The position numbers and the translations under genes are program-made. Below, one piece after another: positions 19,923-30,588 of a stretch of DNA of 64,000 bases. How positions within the stretch are numbered: the stretch's first letter is position 1; every line of letters starts with the position of its first letter. Source of the stretch: Chlorops oryzae (taxonomy: Eukaryota > Arthropoda > Insecta > Diptera > Chloropidae); contig CM035808.1 in NCBI GenBank assembly GCA_020466095.1, positions 80,702,779 to 80,766,778 on the forward strand, written 5' to 3'. The notes under the pieces are model-generated. The model ran no database searches, had not been told where the DNA came from, and worked only from the letters and a program-made list of their open reading frames with translations.

Positions 19923-20505
19923 TAAGGACGTGAGCGAAATATTGAAACGTATCCAATTTACATACGCTTGTTTGAAGCCTGATTTCCAATTGCTCGTGAG
20001 CTGCGGGAAATCAGGCTTGACGGAGCCGTACCTAACCAAAGCCATTCACGCTCACTTAAAATTGTTAATTAGCTTGCCAGCACGTTTGATCACTTGCAAT
20101 ACACGCTCGAAATAAATGTCAAATATTTATTCAAATTTGAGTTGAATTCGTAGATTTAAGAACAACTATAAAATATGTTACAAAAATAAAATAATGTTTT
20201 GTATATTTTTGTTAAAGTCGTCTCCATTTTAAATTAATGGAATTTTAAATTTTTTATTTAATTGTTTTCATATGTTTGAATGTATTTTATGTTGTTTAAT
20301 ATATTGTATTTTTTCGAATTTGATAAAAATGTTTTCCATGCCTAATTATTTATAACCGGCATATTCTGAAAGATGTCTTCTCTTCGAAGGCCGCAGTCAA
20401 TTAATTTTTTACACTGCATGTTTACAAGCACCTCCATGCACACTAAAAATTTTTCTCAAACACTACGCCATACCTCCAGAATATCAACATTTTTTTGATT
20501 TCGCT
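19923..20505. other. Centre between the two head-to-head recombinase-family copies
   Basis: Homology between the two arms ends at a shared GGACGT(G/A)AGCGAAAT at 19926-19940 and, inverted, 20506-20520. The intervening sequence of about 560 bp is AT-rich and non-coding and may include a divergent promoter region or the junction of an inverted duplication. A small hairpin of CTGATTTCC(C/A) type lies at about 19978-20015. Confidence 0.45.
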
Positions 20506-20862
20506 TACGTCCTTAGTCAAATTAGAAATGATGCATGCAAGCAGCGTCCCACATGCTCAAAAATGCTGTGCTTGAACCAAATTCTCAAATTTATTTGATC
20601 GTTTTTGGTTTCGGTAATGAAACTACGTTGATAAAAAGTGCTATACACATATTGTTAATCAGTCAAAAACATGACGGATGACTTACGCCGTATTGTAAGG
20701 GCCCCAGCTATAGCGATTCCACAGAATTTGCAGTGTGTAGGTATCTTTGCAACGTTAACTTGATATTGTCTGAATAAATTCTACCATCCATAAGCGCGGC
20801 AAAATGATTTTTTGGCGCTTTCAGACGAATTCGTACACATCGTTTGTTGTTTTTTCTTAACC
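20506..20862 (+). repeat. 5' flank of recombinase-family copy 2 (inverted repeat arm, empty site)
   Basis: Reverse complement of the copy 1 flank at 18833-19174 plus 19923-19940. It lacks both the Gypsy and the 748-bp TIR element and therefore shows the pre-insertion state for both. Confidence 0.82.
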
Positions 20863-20987
20863 ACGTAACTTTTCAATTAACAACGTGCATTAAAAATGTC
20901 TGACGCAGACAAAAGCAATGAAGGGAGCAGAGATAGAGACTTTTCCTCGGATGATTGTGAAAACGATCCAGATTACATACACTGAAA

Positions 20988-21187
20988 TGCAAAACTGTAA
21001 CACGTTGTTACAATTCTAAGTTAGGAAGCTGTTATTTTCTTTAATGTAATTAATCATTTTAAGTTTTTGCTATTGTTGGATTGGTCCACTATTATTCTCT
21101 CTGCAGGAAGAGTGTGGGGTAGATTGACTGAAAGAAATAAAAGTTCCACAGCAAAATGTAAGAAAAGTGAAATGTTACAGTTTTGCA
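20988..21187. mobile_element. 200-bp segment with perfect 15-bp inverted termini
   Basis: TGCAAAACTGTAACA at 20988-21002 is exactly complementary to 21173-21187. It interrupts the copy 2 coding region 30 codons from its start. It may be a small Tc1-like MITE, or one compound (inverted/direct repeat) end of a Tc1 element whose decayed transposase lies at 21353-21562. Confidence 0.6.
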
Positions 21188-21352
21188 CTCGCGATTTTTT
21201 ATTAAATAAAATTTTAAAAAAGTGATAAATTTTATATTTTCTCCAGTATCTTTCTGTTTAATTTGATTCGCTTATATGGTCTAAACTTTCTTTGTTCGTT
21301 CCCAGAGCTCAGTCATTCCTCTCGGTAGTCTTGGGTACGTGGAAATTTGTGA

Positions 21353-21562
21353 TTAGAGGTGGTTCCAAAAAATTTCGTTCGGATTCATGTCCGAAGATTG
21401 AAGTGGCCACACCAAAACACAAACCTTTTGGATTTTAGACCAGTTTGGTTCGATAGGAGCGGTGTGTTTTGGGTCTTTGATTTGGTGAAAAGTATGGCTC
21501 TGCTCACCAATACGATATGATTCGATCTCAGCTACGTCTCCTTGTTCGCTTAAAAATTTCAC
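21353..21562 (-). pseudogene. Tc1-like transposase fragment
   Basis: A 69-codon frame carries DPKHTA and WPLQSSDMNPNEIFWNHL, matching the second Asp/His region and the third catalytic segment of DD34E Tc1 transposases (DPKHT and WP.QSPDLNPIE.LW). It belongs to the sequence inserted into recombinase-family copy 2. The rest of the transposase is absent or unrecognisable. Confidence 0.7.
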
Positions 21563-22721
21563 TTTTGCAGTTTTCTCACGAAGAAATACGCTGGTTGGAG
21601 GATGATTTTTAGCCGAAGTTTTTCGACGTTATAATCAAAAGTGTGAGGAAAGTTGCACAGTGGAACACTGAAACTATGTTCTTCTACTCTTCAGCTGTAG
21701 CACATAGCTTAACCTCGCTTATAAAAAAGTGCGGAAAATGTTTATGTGTTGAGTGCATAAAGAACGGAGACAGTCTTAAAAAATCCAAAGTGGACAGTTT
21801 TTTTGCTTTTGTGGGAGCAAGAAATACCTACACTTAATAATAAAAAGGCTCTTGAAGATCAAACGAGTTAAAAACGTCTGAAGAAAACATATTTACCGAG
21901 TAAGGAAGATATCAAAAAGCTTTTTGATTATTTAAAACAAAACTGTGCACATTCCTTGTCAGTGTTAAGATCAGATTTTGACACAGACGCATGGAATCTC
22001 CTCACTGAAAGTACACTTGTCCTGATTCAAATTTTTAATAGACGTAGGGCTGGCGAAATGGAACGTTTAACTGTTCGAAATTTTTTGAAAAAAGATGCAG
22101 TTGACGAGAACATAAATACGGAGCAGTACTTGAACTTATCTGAAGCAACGTAACGATTTGCACGCCAATTTGTTCGATTAACAATTCGTGGGAAGCTCAA
22201 AAGAAACGTACCGGTTTTGCTTAGCCCATTTGATGTTCACTGTATAGAAAATATACTCAAACATCGAAAAGACGCTGGAGTTGGCGACGATAATGAATAT
22301 ATATTTAGTGTCGCGAACGCAAAAGGATTAACAACAAAATATCTTCGCGCCTGTCCCCTTTAACGTCGCTTCTCGATGGAATGTCAAGCAAGAGTTCCCA
22401 GCTCACTTCGAGGAACGGCCCTTCGTAAGCACATTGCTACATTCACTTCAATGCTGAATGTCGAAGAAGGCCAAATAGATAGACTAGCCAATTTTATGGG
22501 ACACAATAAAGAGATACATAAAAGTATCTACCGTGTTTCAGTTCCTGTGAAAGAGATAACTGAAGTATCACAGTTGCTGATGGCTGCTATAGACAGTAAC
22601 CTTGATGAGGAGGACGATGAATGCAATGATGAAAACGTTGAAGGCTATATAGATGATGCAGTCGAGTGTGATGTGGAAGAACGGGATCTCTCATTTAGCT
22701 ATGGATCCAAAATGCGAAGCA

Positions 22722-22783
22722 GTGAGTATTTTGGTTGACACATATTTTTCCCTAGGTATATTTTCTTCTTTTAAATCTAACAG
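22722..22783 (+). other. 62-nt GT-AG intron in the copy 2 gene
   Basis: Donor GTGAGTATT, pyrimidine-rich 3' part and acceptor TCTAACAG. Splicing joins the recombinase C terminus to a short exon reading KRVRWSNQKKTAA in phase. The same intron is present in copy 1. Confidence 0.75.
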
Positions 22784-22969
22784 CATCTCCCTTTGGCAAA
22801 ACCAAGCGAGTCCGTTGGAGTAATCAGAAAAAGACGGCAGCGGAAAAATTTTTTTTGAATTTGGAAAGCTTAGCAAAGTTGCCGTCATTACAAGAGTGTA
22901 ACAGGATCATAAATGAATCCCGCTTCTTGCAGTAATATATTGATAAATTTTGTGGTACGTTTAAAACAA

Positions 22970-23118
22970 TGCTTAGTGGTTAAGATGCGTGACGAAGAAA
23001 CCGTAAGCTGGGTTCGAAATCGATCGCATCGGCTTTCCACATTCGACAATCAGAAAAATGTTTTTTTCTGATTACCTAAAAATTACTAGGTGTAATGATA
23101 AAAATTAAAATTAAAATT
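22970..23118 (+). repeat. tRNA-derived SINE-like repeat
   Basis: A tRNA-like head with A-box-like CTTAGTGGTTAAGATGC (from 22972) and B-box GGTTCGAAATC (23011-23021), then a short body and an AAAATTAAAATT-type tail near 23100. The spacing fits internal Pol III promoters of tRNA SINEs. The acceptor stem does not fold, so it is not a functional tRNA gene. Confidence 0.55.
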
Positions 23119-23446
23119 ATTGACAAAAACCTCGAATTTAGATATGAAAATAAAAATTGAATCTTGTCGCTTAGAGAAAAAACAACAATGTTTTTTTGTT
23201 GCTTCCTTTTTACTAAATAAAAAAATGGACTATAATTTTTTCTTCGTCAAACTTTTTAATCCACTTTGCTTGCGCAGAACTAATGCTGACTATGTACGAC
23301 AAATATTGTAGCATCACTATGATAGCAGGGGAACATATACGAGATATATGGGCTCAGCGGTCTTAACTAGCAAGCAAATATTCTGTGCCAAACGCATGTA
23401 TAAAACGAGAACCACATTGACTTCCTTTCGTAGTTTGAAGGCATAT
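23119..23446. other. AT-rich spacer
   Basis: No gene seen. A fragment near 23327 (AGCAGGGGAACATA) resembles the termini of the neighbouring TIR element and may be a scrap of another copy. Confidence 0.35.
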
Positions 23447-23861
23447 AGCAGGGGCACATTAAATGCGTCGTTCGTAATCCGTCACCATTTTTGACTGACA
23501 TAAACTTAGCGATGGAAGAAGTTGGCAATACTGTACTGACGGATTTTATATCAGCGTTTTTGCTTTTATGAAACTGTCAGGGAAACATTTGTGCAGCCTC
23601 AATTAATTTTTTTCTCCATTTTTATTGCCATAAGCTGCATATCAAATGATCAAACGATTTTAAAAAATAATAAAAAAAAGCAAAAACAGCTGTCAAACTA
23701 CTGGAAGTACGTCAAAATTTGTAAGTTCCCCAACTTTCGTACGTTACGTTGACGGAGACTAAGCGAATGTGATAAAGCTGATATGTAGCCCTGTAGTTTA
23801 ACTTAACTGTCACTCAAAAACGGTGACGGATGACGTACGACGTATTTTATGTGCCCCTGCT
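23447..23861. mobile_element. 415-bp TIR element (MITE)
   Basis: Inverted termini start AGCAGGGGCACAT and continue, with mismatches, for about 55 bp (including TCCGTCACC and TTTTTGA). The element is non-coding. I could not settle a target duplication. The terminal sequence resembles a segment in the 5' flanks of both recombinase-family copies (GCTGGGGCCC to TTTTTGACTG), which may be meaningful. Confidence 0.65.
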
Positions 23862-24305
23862 GATACTCCAATTACAGGTAATAAAACGCATAGGGTTGCA
23901 TATTTTGTGGGGACAGCAAATCATTTTACTTTACGATATTAATAAGCGTGGTTTTTATTTGATCGGAATTATTCGTAAACAGTCATATTGCACTTTAACG
24001 ATGCAAATTATCCCTGTAACAGGCCAAATTTAAATTGATAAAAACACAAGTCCAAACAGATTTTTAAACTTATTTAACATTGAGGAGCTCAAAAAAGAAT
24101 ATCTCGCACACTATTATTTTCCTTTATAGAGCAGTCAGTTGGAAGAAAAGGCTTTTAAAGCCGTGGTTACACTTATGAATTTAATTGAAATCGATCTTTG
24201 GTGAAAATCAGCTAATTTGAATGTGGACCTTGAGGACCACATTTCGGTTAGAGGGTTATATATCTTTATTGAACAGGTATGGCCACCACTACATTTCTGG
24301 CTTGC

Positions 24306-24920
24306 ATACTAGGGCTCTTGATATTGTTCGAATAATTCGAATAGTCGAATATTCGAACGTTCGAATAACAACTTTATGTAAGATTCTTAATCGAATACTA
24401 CTATTCGAATAGTCGATGTTCTTCGATTATTTGAATAGTTGTTCAAATGCGACTATTCGAATACTTGTTCCAAATTGATCGATCGAATATAGCAATAAAT
24501 GTCGCTATACGAAAAATAAAGAGAAATGTTCAAATGAAGAAATGTTCATTTGCAAACATGGCGTCGAAAAAAAAAAGATGGGTGTGGAATTTTTTTGAAA
24601 AAAAATTGATGGCACGCAAGTTACTTGCTCTATTTGCGGAGCAATGCTGTGGTACCATAACTCCACGACTTCGCTAAGCAACCATCTAAAAAAAAGTCCA
24701 CAAAAAGGACCAAAGTTGTGTAAACGAAACGTAAGTTGAATGTATTAAAAATATCAATACATAATCCTGGATGCAAACTTTTAGTACACCAGAGAAACTT
24801 TTTGAAACGCAAGCATGTACCTCAAGTGGCCATAAGAGACAAAAACTGGAGGACTATGAATGTACTTTTGAACGGCAGGAAATAATTTCACGTGCTGTTG
24901 CACGTTTAATTTCCCGTTTT
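24306..24920 (+). pseudogene. hAT element 5' end with BED zinc-finger remnant
   Basis: Starts with TAGGGCTCTTGAT and TTCGAATA-rich subterminal sequence typical of a hAT terminus. From 24558 the frame reads KKKRWVWNFF, shifts at an A run near 24604, then TCSICGAMLWYH and SNHLKK, giving the Cys-x2-Cys and His-x-His residues of a BED finger. A further piece RQEIISRAVARLIS resembles the region that follows in hAT transposases. The catalytic domain is missing. Confidence 0.6.
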
Positions 24921-25560
24921 GCATTGCGTTTGGGTTTTTCAAATAAGACGTCAAATCTAATACTTCATTAAAGATTTCTTCTTCAACTGACCCCATTTCA
25001 TCAGGATTTTCAAGTCTGTCTGTGGGGTTGATTCTCAAAATAGCTTCTAATTCTGCATTATTAACTCTTAAATAATCTCTTCTTACTCCACCAAAACAAT
25101 CGTCGACGTCTTTGTCGATCTCATACTCAAATTCATCTGATTTTTCATTCACAACAACCCCTACGATAAATAGAAATTCCATTTTTCCCCTTATTTTTTC
25201 TTGTAGTTCTTGCTGCATTTGCTTATTTTCCCACACTCCTTTTTCGTAAGCCAGTGCCACTCTTGATTCCCTTGCTTTGGTCGTAGCTGACTCTGCAATA
25301 CAAATCTTTTCGCTATTGGAAACGACGAGTGGAAGTAACTCTGATTGTTTTTGTTCTGAATTGTAAGAATGCGCAATATTTATGTTGTCTTCTATGTCCA
25401 AATTTTCTACAAATCTGCTTTTTTGTGACTCGTGTAAGCTAGGTCCTCCTTTTTTTAATACTTCTGACTTAATTAAACTTTTATCCGACCCAGTGTCCAC
25501 TAACAAGGTAACGCTATCATTTATATCTTCTCCACAAGAAAATACTTATATATAATATAG
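24921..25560 (-). pseudogene. Retropepsin-like fragment of an LTR retrotransposon
   Basis: A minus-strand frame includes VTLLVDTGSDKSLIKSE, the Asp-Thr-Gly motif and following residues of a retroviral-type aspartic protease. The roughly 190 downstream codons are rich in charged residues and not recognised. Upstream coding may continue beyond the TIR element at 25599-26351 (KGLVSCVWAYKIWDEHKNQF at 26355-26450). Element class is undetermined. Confidence 0.5.
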
Positions 25561-25598
25561 ATATGTTGTCGGACACTAGCTGCGAACCTTCAATGTTA

Positions 25599-26351
25599 TG
25601 CTATGTTCTCACTATAGGGGTTAAGTACTTAACCCGATACTTTAACTCAAAGCGTTCATATCAGGTTAGAGCGAGTTAAGGTTTACAAACGTCGTATGAC
25701 ACAGCCGGAAAGTGCACTACTTCTGCACTACTTCCGAAGTGGTGAAAATTCATACTGCGGCTACTCGCATTACTAGCACTAACTTTTAATGAAGTTTGGT
25801 AGAAGATGGCCGCTGTTTTCATTACATGCATGCGATAATGTCCGGCTTGGGAGTTTGAAATATAAAAATTGCGCAAGGTATATCTGATATACTATATCAT
25901 CGAGAAATTGAAAATAAAAATGGAATTTGCTTTATTAGAAATGTTTAAAGAAGCTGAAAAAGCCAAAGGAATATTGGAAGCAATAATATTAGAAGACCAT
26001 TGCAATAACTGCAGGAACAAAAATAGATTAATGGAGCTAATGATGAAAGCGGCATCACAAAATGTTCCAAAACCTGTGATCAAAGTTAACATTTTCAAAC
26101 ACATCCTTCACCTCTCATTTGCTGCACGGGAAAGCTTCCCTGTCAGTGCCGTATTAAATATTAACCCGGTTTTTGTATTCGGTGTTAGCAAATGTAACTG
26201 AAATTTTCAAATGCAACTCTGCGCTAACCTCAGAGTTGAATGTTAACCCGGGGTTTATTTTCGGGTTAGATCATTTTTTTTATATGCGTTTTGACATTTG
26301 AAACCCTGGGTTTCGCCGATAACCCTAACCCGGCCTAGTGAGAACATAGCA
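25599..26351. mobile_element. 753-bp TIR element with TTA duplication
   Basis: Termini TGCTATGTTCTCACTA (25599) and its complement ending at 26351, flanked by TTA at 25596-25598 and 26352-26354. The 3-bp TWA-type duplication suggests PIF/Harbinger mobilisation. A 110-codon frame inside (25869-26201) with a KMEFALLEMFKEAEKAK start and two CxxC-like cysteines has no recognised function. The element splits the retropepsin-containing remnant. Confidence 0.8.
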
Positions 26352-26783
26352 TTAAGTGCAGGTTCATTATTGTTACTGACTTTCATTCTATTAAATTGGT
26401 TTTTATGTTCATCCCAGATTTTATAAGCCCAAACACAGCTTACTAAGCCTTTTTCGATTAAAAAGCTAAAAATGACTAACACAAAAGATATCGATTAAAA
26501 TAAAAATTTTAGTATATCTTCGTGTTTATTCATCAAAATTTCAATCCTTTTGATTTCTTCAGCTGGTACTTTTTTTTATTATATACCTGCCAAAGGGAGA
26601 TGATACTTTCCCTGTCTTGCCCATTTTCTTCATTTTTCTCATTTAATTTTTTTTTAATTTTCGGAACGAAAACAAGTTATCAAATGAACTTTTTCATCTG
26701 ATTTTGATGGAGGCTTATACTTCAATAACTTTTCTTTTTGAGTTAAAATATTTTGTCCTTTTTTTCTACAATCTCAATTAATT

Positions 26784-27251
26784 GCAAAAAGGGGTAAGAA
26801 AAAAAAATTTTTAAGACCTAGACAAGCCCGGGATTTATACCAGAGCACAAAAAATAGAAAGTAAAAAGTAAAATCTGTTGAAACTTAAGAAAGATTTTCG
26901 AAATTTTCGAGTCTAATAGCATGTTTCCACATAGTAAATTAACTAAATGAATTAGAGTTATTTCGGACATTAAGAAGCGTATAATTACGATTATTATTGA
27001 AAATATTGGTTCAGGAGACTAAAAACAAATAATAATGTTAATAAGATTTGATGCAGATGCTTTACAGACTCTAATCCATATGGTTAATTCATTATGTTAA
27101 TTCAATGTGGAAACATGCTATTAGACTCCAAAATTTCGAAAATCTTTCTTAAGTTTCAACAGATTTTACTTTTTACTTTCTATTTTTTCTGCTCTAGTAT
27201 AAATCCCGGGCTTGTCTAGGTATTAAAAATTTTTTTTTTACCCCTTTTTGC
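26784..27251. repeat. 468-bp foldback element, about 170-bp arms
   Basis: Arm 26784-26953 is complementary to 27080-27251, beginning GCAAAAAGGGGTAA, with few mismatches. The central 125 bp is unique. No convincing target duplication. RNA from it would form a long hairpin. Confidence 0.85.
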
Positions 27252-27927
27252 CTTTTTAAGGAATGTAATTTTTTTTTTAATACAAACTTGACTTCCAAAT
27301 ATTTAAATTAGCGTCCAGTATGGAAGGCTCAATGGCTTTACGCTTCGAGCTCCATTTTGGCTATGATTACAAAACCGTTTCTAAATTTTATTCTGCCGTT
27401 TTTTTCTCTAAATGACTCATTTTTCTAAAATACAGGACAAAATCGAATTTCTCGTTAAATTGAGTACCATCATAAAATCATTCTTTTCTTATTGTAAGAG
27501 ATTAAAATTATAAATTGGGCTTATAAACAATTTTTTATTTCAAAAGAATTATTATAACAAAAAAAAAAAAAAAAACATAGCAACTCTTCATTTTGGTTCA
27601 TATTAAACACATACATAACGTCTATGTAAACAGAGTAAAAAAAACTTATGAGATCACGTTTTGTTTAAATTATAAAATACATAGGTAATATGGGGCATTC
27701 TTTTATAAACCGAACAAAAAAAAGGGGAAAATTAACCTAGGTCTTTTCAATTGCGCGATATTTTTTACAGCCTCTAGATATTAAATTATTCAACATGTAG
27801 TCCAAAATATTTCTCAGAATGCTTTATTTACGGAAGACCGTTAGTTTAAAGTTTGCTGAAAACCCGTTTTTTAACAAAAATTCAAAGAAAATTTGATGAA
27901 TTGAATTGAGAGTTTACTGTCAAAGAG
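27252..27927. other. AT-rich spacer
   Basis: Contains A- and T-runs (for example at 27560-27577). No gene or TIR pair seen. Confidence 0.4.
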
Positions 27928-27930
27928 TAA

Positions 27931-28544
27931 TGCTGGGTTCATGCTTAGCCCTAAAAGCGCTTTTAGCGCATTTAGCTCCTAACGCGATTTTAAATGTGCT
28001 TTAAGCCATACAAAATTTGAAAGCTTAATACAAGTAAAAGCATCTTCAATGTAGCATTAAGGCGAATGCAACTCTGCTAACTTCGAAAAATTTCATGTTT
28101 CGAACTATTTGACAGTACGAATATATGGCAGCACTGCTGGTTTGTTTACGTTTTTGCTGGTTTGTTTACGTTTTCCAGTCGTCACGCACAAGTTCTATTC
28201 CTAGTCTAATGTTTATATAGTTCATTACACAATTTTGCACACCTTTGTATAAAGCGAGCAGTTGCAAAAAACTGGCACGCTTTTTGTTCGATGTGTTTAA
28301 TTGTTCAATTTTGTTTAAATTGAACAGAATGGACAGGTATATCTGCACAATAAATAAAATGAATTTCAGCCGACCCATTTCGATTTCTTTTTCATCAAAT
28401 TAAAACAGGACAGTTGTTTTGTAAGTCGAGAACATATGTTATGTGTAAAAGCACATTTACTTAATGCGGCACTATGAACACTCTTCGAAAAATCGATTTT
28501 CGAAAACCGTAAATGTGCTTTTAGGGCTAAGCATGAACATAGCA
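27931..28544. mobile_element. 614-bp TIR element with TAA duplication
   Basis: Termini TGCTGGGTTCATGCTTAGCCC and, at the right end, the complement of TGCTATGTTCATGCTTAGCCC; TAA at 27928-27930 and 28545-28547. The first ten bases resemble those of the 753-bp element at 25599, so the two may use the same transposase. It includes a short tandem GCTGGTTTGTTTACGTTTT duplication at about 28136-28174. Non-coding. Confidence 0.82.
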
Positions 28545-29556
28545 TAATGATGATAAGTAAATAACTGCAGTGTTGCCAGTAGAGAAATTTATTTTTGCGT
28601 TAAAAAAGGGGGAAGGGTTTGAGAAATCTTTTGCTTGATTACATGGCGAGTCTGATTTATAACAGACCTGTAGTAATCCAACTTCCCCCGGGTGGGGCAA
28701 AGAATTATCCACAATTTTTTCCTTTTAATTTTCGTAGTTCCTTCCACCTAAAACCAAGTATCGTGGTGGGGCAAAGCCCCTCCTAGCCCCTAGGTTGGTA
28801 CGCGACTGATTTCTACTAACGTATGCTTACGTGGGGGATTTAAAATTGACATCACTGAACAACTGTGCACAATTAAAGCGGTAAGTCCAACAGCGCCTGC
28901 GCTTTTTCGATTTCACGCAGGTCACGCAAAATTGAACCTTACTTTTCATACATTGACTGCTTACGGCAGTTGGCGCAGCACACGCGCTTTTAGACTCCTC
29001 GCTTAACTATTTCTTGGATTCCTCTTTGTTTCTCTTTATGCTTTTTCACTGATTTCTTATGTTGCTCGCTAAACCGAGTGCACAAAAAAATTTTTGTGCC
29101 ATTTTGGTCGTTATATAAGATACTCAATGGAACGAATTTAAATGCTCGTTAAATGCGAGACTCGCTAACGCGAATACTCGTTAAATCGGAAAGCTCCTGT
29201 ATGTGCGATATATAATATATTCAATTAAGGTATTAAAACTCATCGTTAACAGTAAGGACTCTGGGTAAAAAAATTGTTATATAAAGTTTTTGTACTCACC
29301 ATATTGTATGCGTGTTTTGATGTGACTGTTATTTTTGTTGTTGGACGATGTCGGCTTCTACTTTCGCCGCTTTTTTCATTTTTTATAAGTATCGAAATGT
29401 ATATATATTTTTTTACTATAAAATGTTTATTCAAGTTACTCTGTTATGCCCTTATTGCGTTTGTGCTGCTAAAGTGTCCTTTGGAAGTTTCACTAACACC
29501 CGGACCCTGACGAATTAGGTTCCACCAATGTTCGACAGGTTATAGCAGTGCAGTAC
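28545..29556. other. Non-coding stretch containing a segment shared with the large palindrome
   Basis: The part at about 29010-29185 (TTGCTCGCTAAACCGAGTGC and ATGCTCGTTAAATGCGAG) matches, inverted, 59170-59330 near the centre of the 4.6-kb palindromic element. It is likely a fragment of the same repeat family. No gene found. Confidence 0.5.
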
Positions 29557-30548
29557 AAAAAGGCAGAGCTGTAAGCGAATGATTCTTTTTTGAATGAGTC
29601 TGCGAATCATTCAGACAATGAATTGCGATATTTGGAATGCATTCGATTCACCAAAAATGTGAATGGAATTAAAATTTGAAAGCATTCAAAATGAATAAAA
29701 AAATTTTAAATGCATTCAATTCCCCAAAACTGTGAACTGAATTAAAATTAGAATGCATTCATATTGAATTTAAAAATTGGAATGCATTCATTTCACCAAA
29801 TAAGTGAATTGAATAAAAAATTGCAGATTAAAAAAAGGAATTGCAATTCATTTTTTCATTCACTTTTTTAGTGACAAAAATAACAATGGTTTTTCTTAGA
29901 ACAGTCTTTGAGGGATTCTCTTTTATTACTTCTTTGAGCTGAGTGAAGCACAACATACTGCATACCTAATCCTTACAGCATGTGCCTTAATCCGGTAGCG
30001 CCTAGCGATGCCATATGGCATCACTAAAATGATTCGTTTTCTGTCATCCCCATACCTGAACCAGTTCATAATTCATTTTATTTCTTATATTTATTTTTTT
30101 TTGATTCAGGCGCTACCATGTTAAAGGCAATTTTTTTACTTTGAACTGCCTGCACAGTTTTTGAATAATCATAGGTGGTGATGAAATTTCATGAATACCT
30201 CCATTGATTGTAACTTTATTGAATCATTTCTGGTACGCTTTTGAATCAAATTGTCAAAATAAAATGTCCAGAAATTATTTTTTCCACTATGTGTCATCTT
30301 GTCAGGATGAAAATACTTCTGGATGATTTGTTTCAGTTACGTAATTACATATAAATAACAATAGAAGTGTACAATTAACATAAATAAAGTATAGCTACAC
30401 CAAGACAAAAACCACTTAAAATCAATAAAAACCACATTGATTCAACACGAAACGTTAATGAAAGTCTAGTAACGTAGAAAATTGTTATTTCAATATAGAA
30501 CAACTTTAATTAATGTGGCACAATATCGACGGTTTTAATAAAGAAACA

Positions 30549-30588
30549 ATATATATATATATATATCTATATATATATATATATATAT
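30549..30588. repeat. AT dinucleotide microsatellite
   Basis: About 40 bp of (AT)n with one TC interruption. Confidence 0.95.

Larger units (their letters stand above)
20896..22935 (+). pseudogene. Zinc-finger/tyrosine-recombinase gene, copy 2: core retained
   Basis: The ATG and first 30 codons match copy 1; then Tc1-like sequence replaces the zinc-finger part. The frame is recognisable again from about 21660 and is in one frame from 21874 to 22721 with two nonsense codons (22151-22153 and about 22362). It shows the tyrosine-recombinase pattern in order: box I Arg in IFNRRRAGEMERL, a beta-hairpin Lys in RGKLKRNVPVLL, box II TALRKHIATF, then LANFMGHNKEIHKSIYRV with the GH and the nucleophile Tyr. 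The first His of the HxxR motif is Thr here. A 62-nt intron follows and a last exon ends at a TAA at 22933-22935. Crypton-like elements encode such enzymes; membership in a known Crypton group is not established. Confidence 0.7.

Noticed and set aside
22691..22930. Minus-strand ORF MTATLLSFPN, similar to a plus-strand ORF at 9590-9752
   Set aside because: The similarity is real but is the antisense of the last exon of the two recombinase-family copies.
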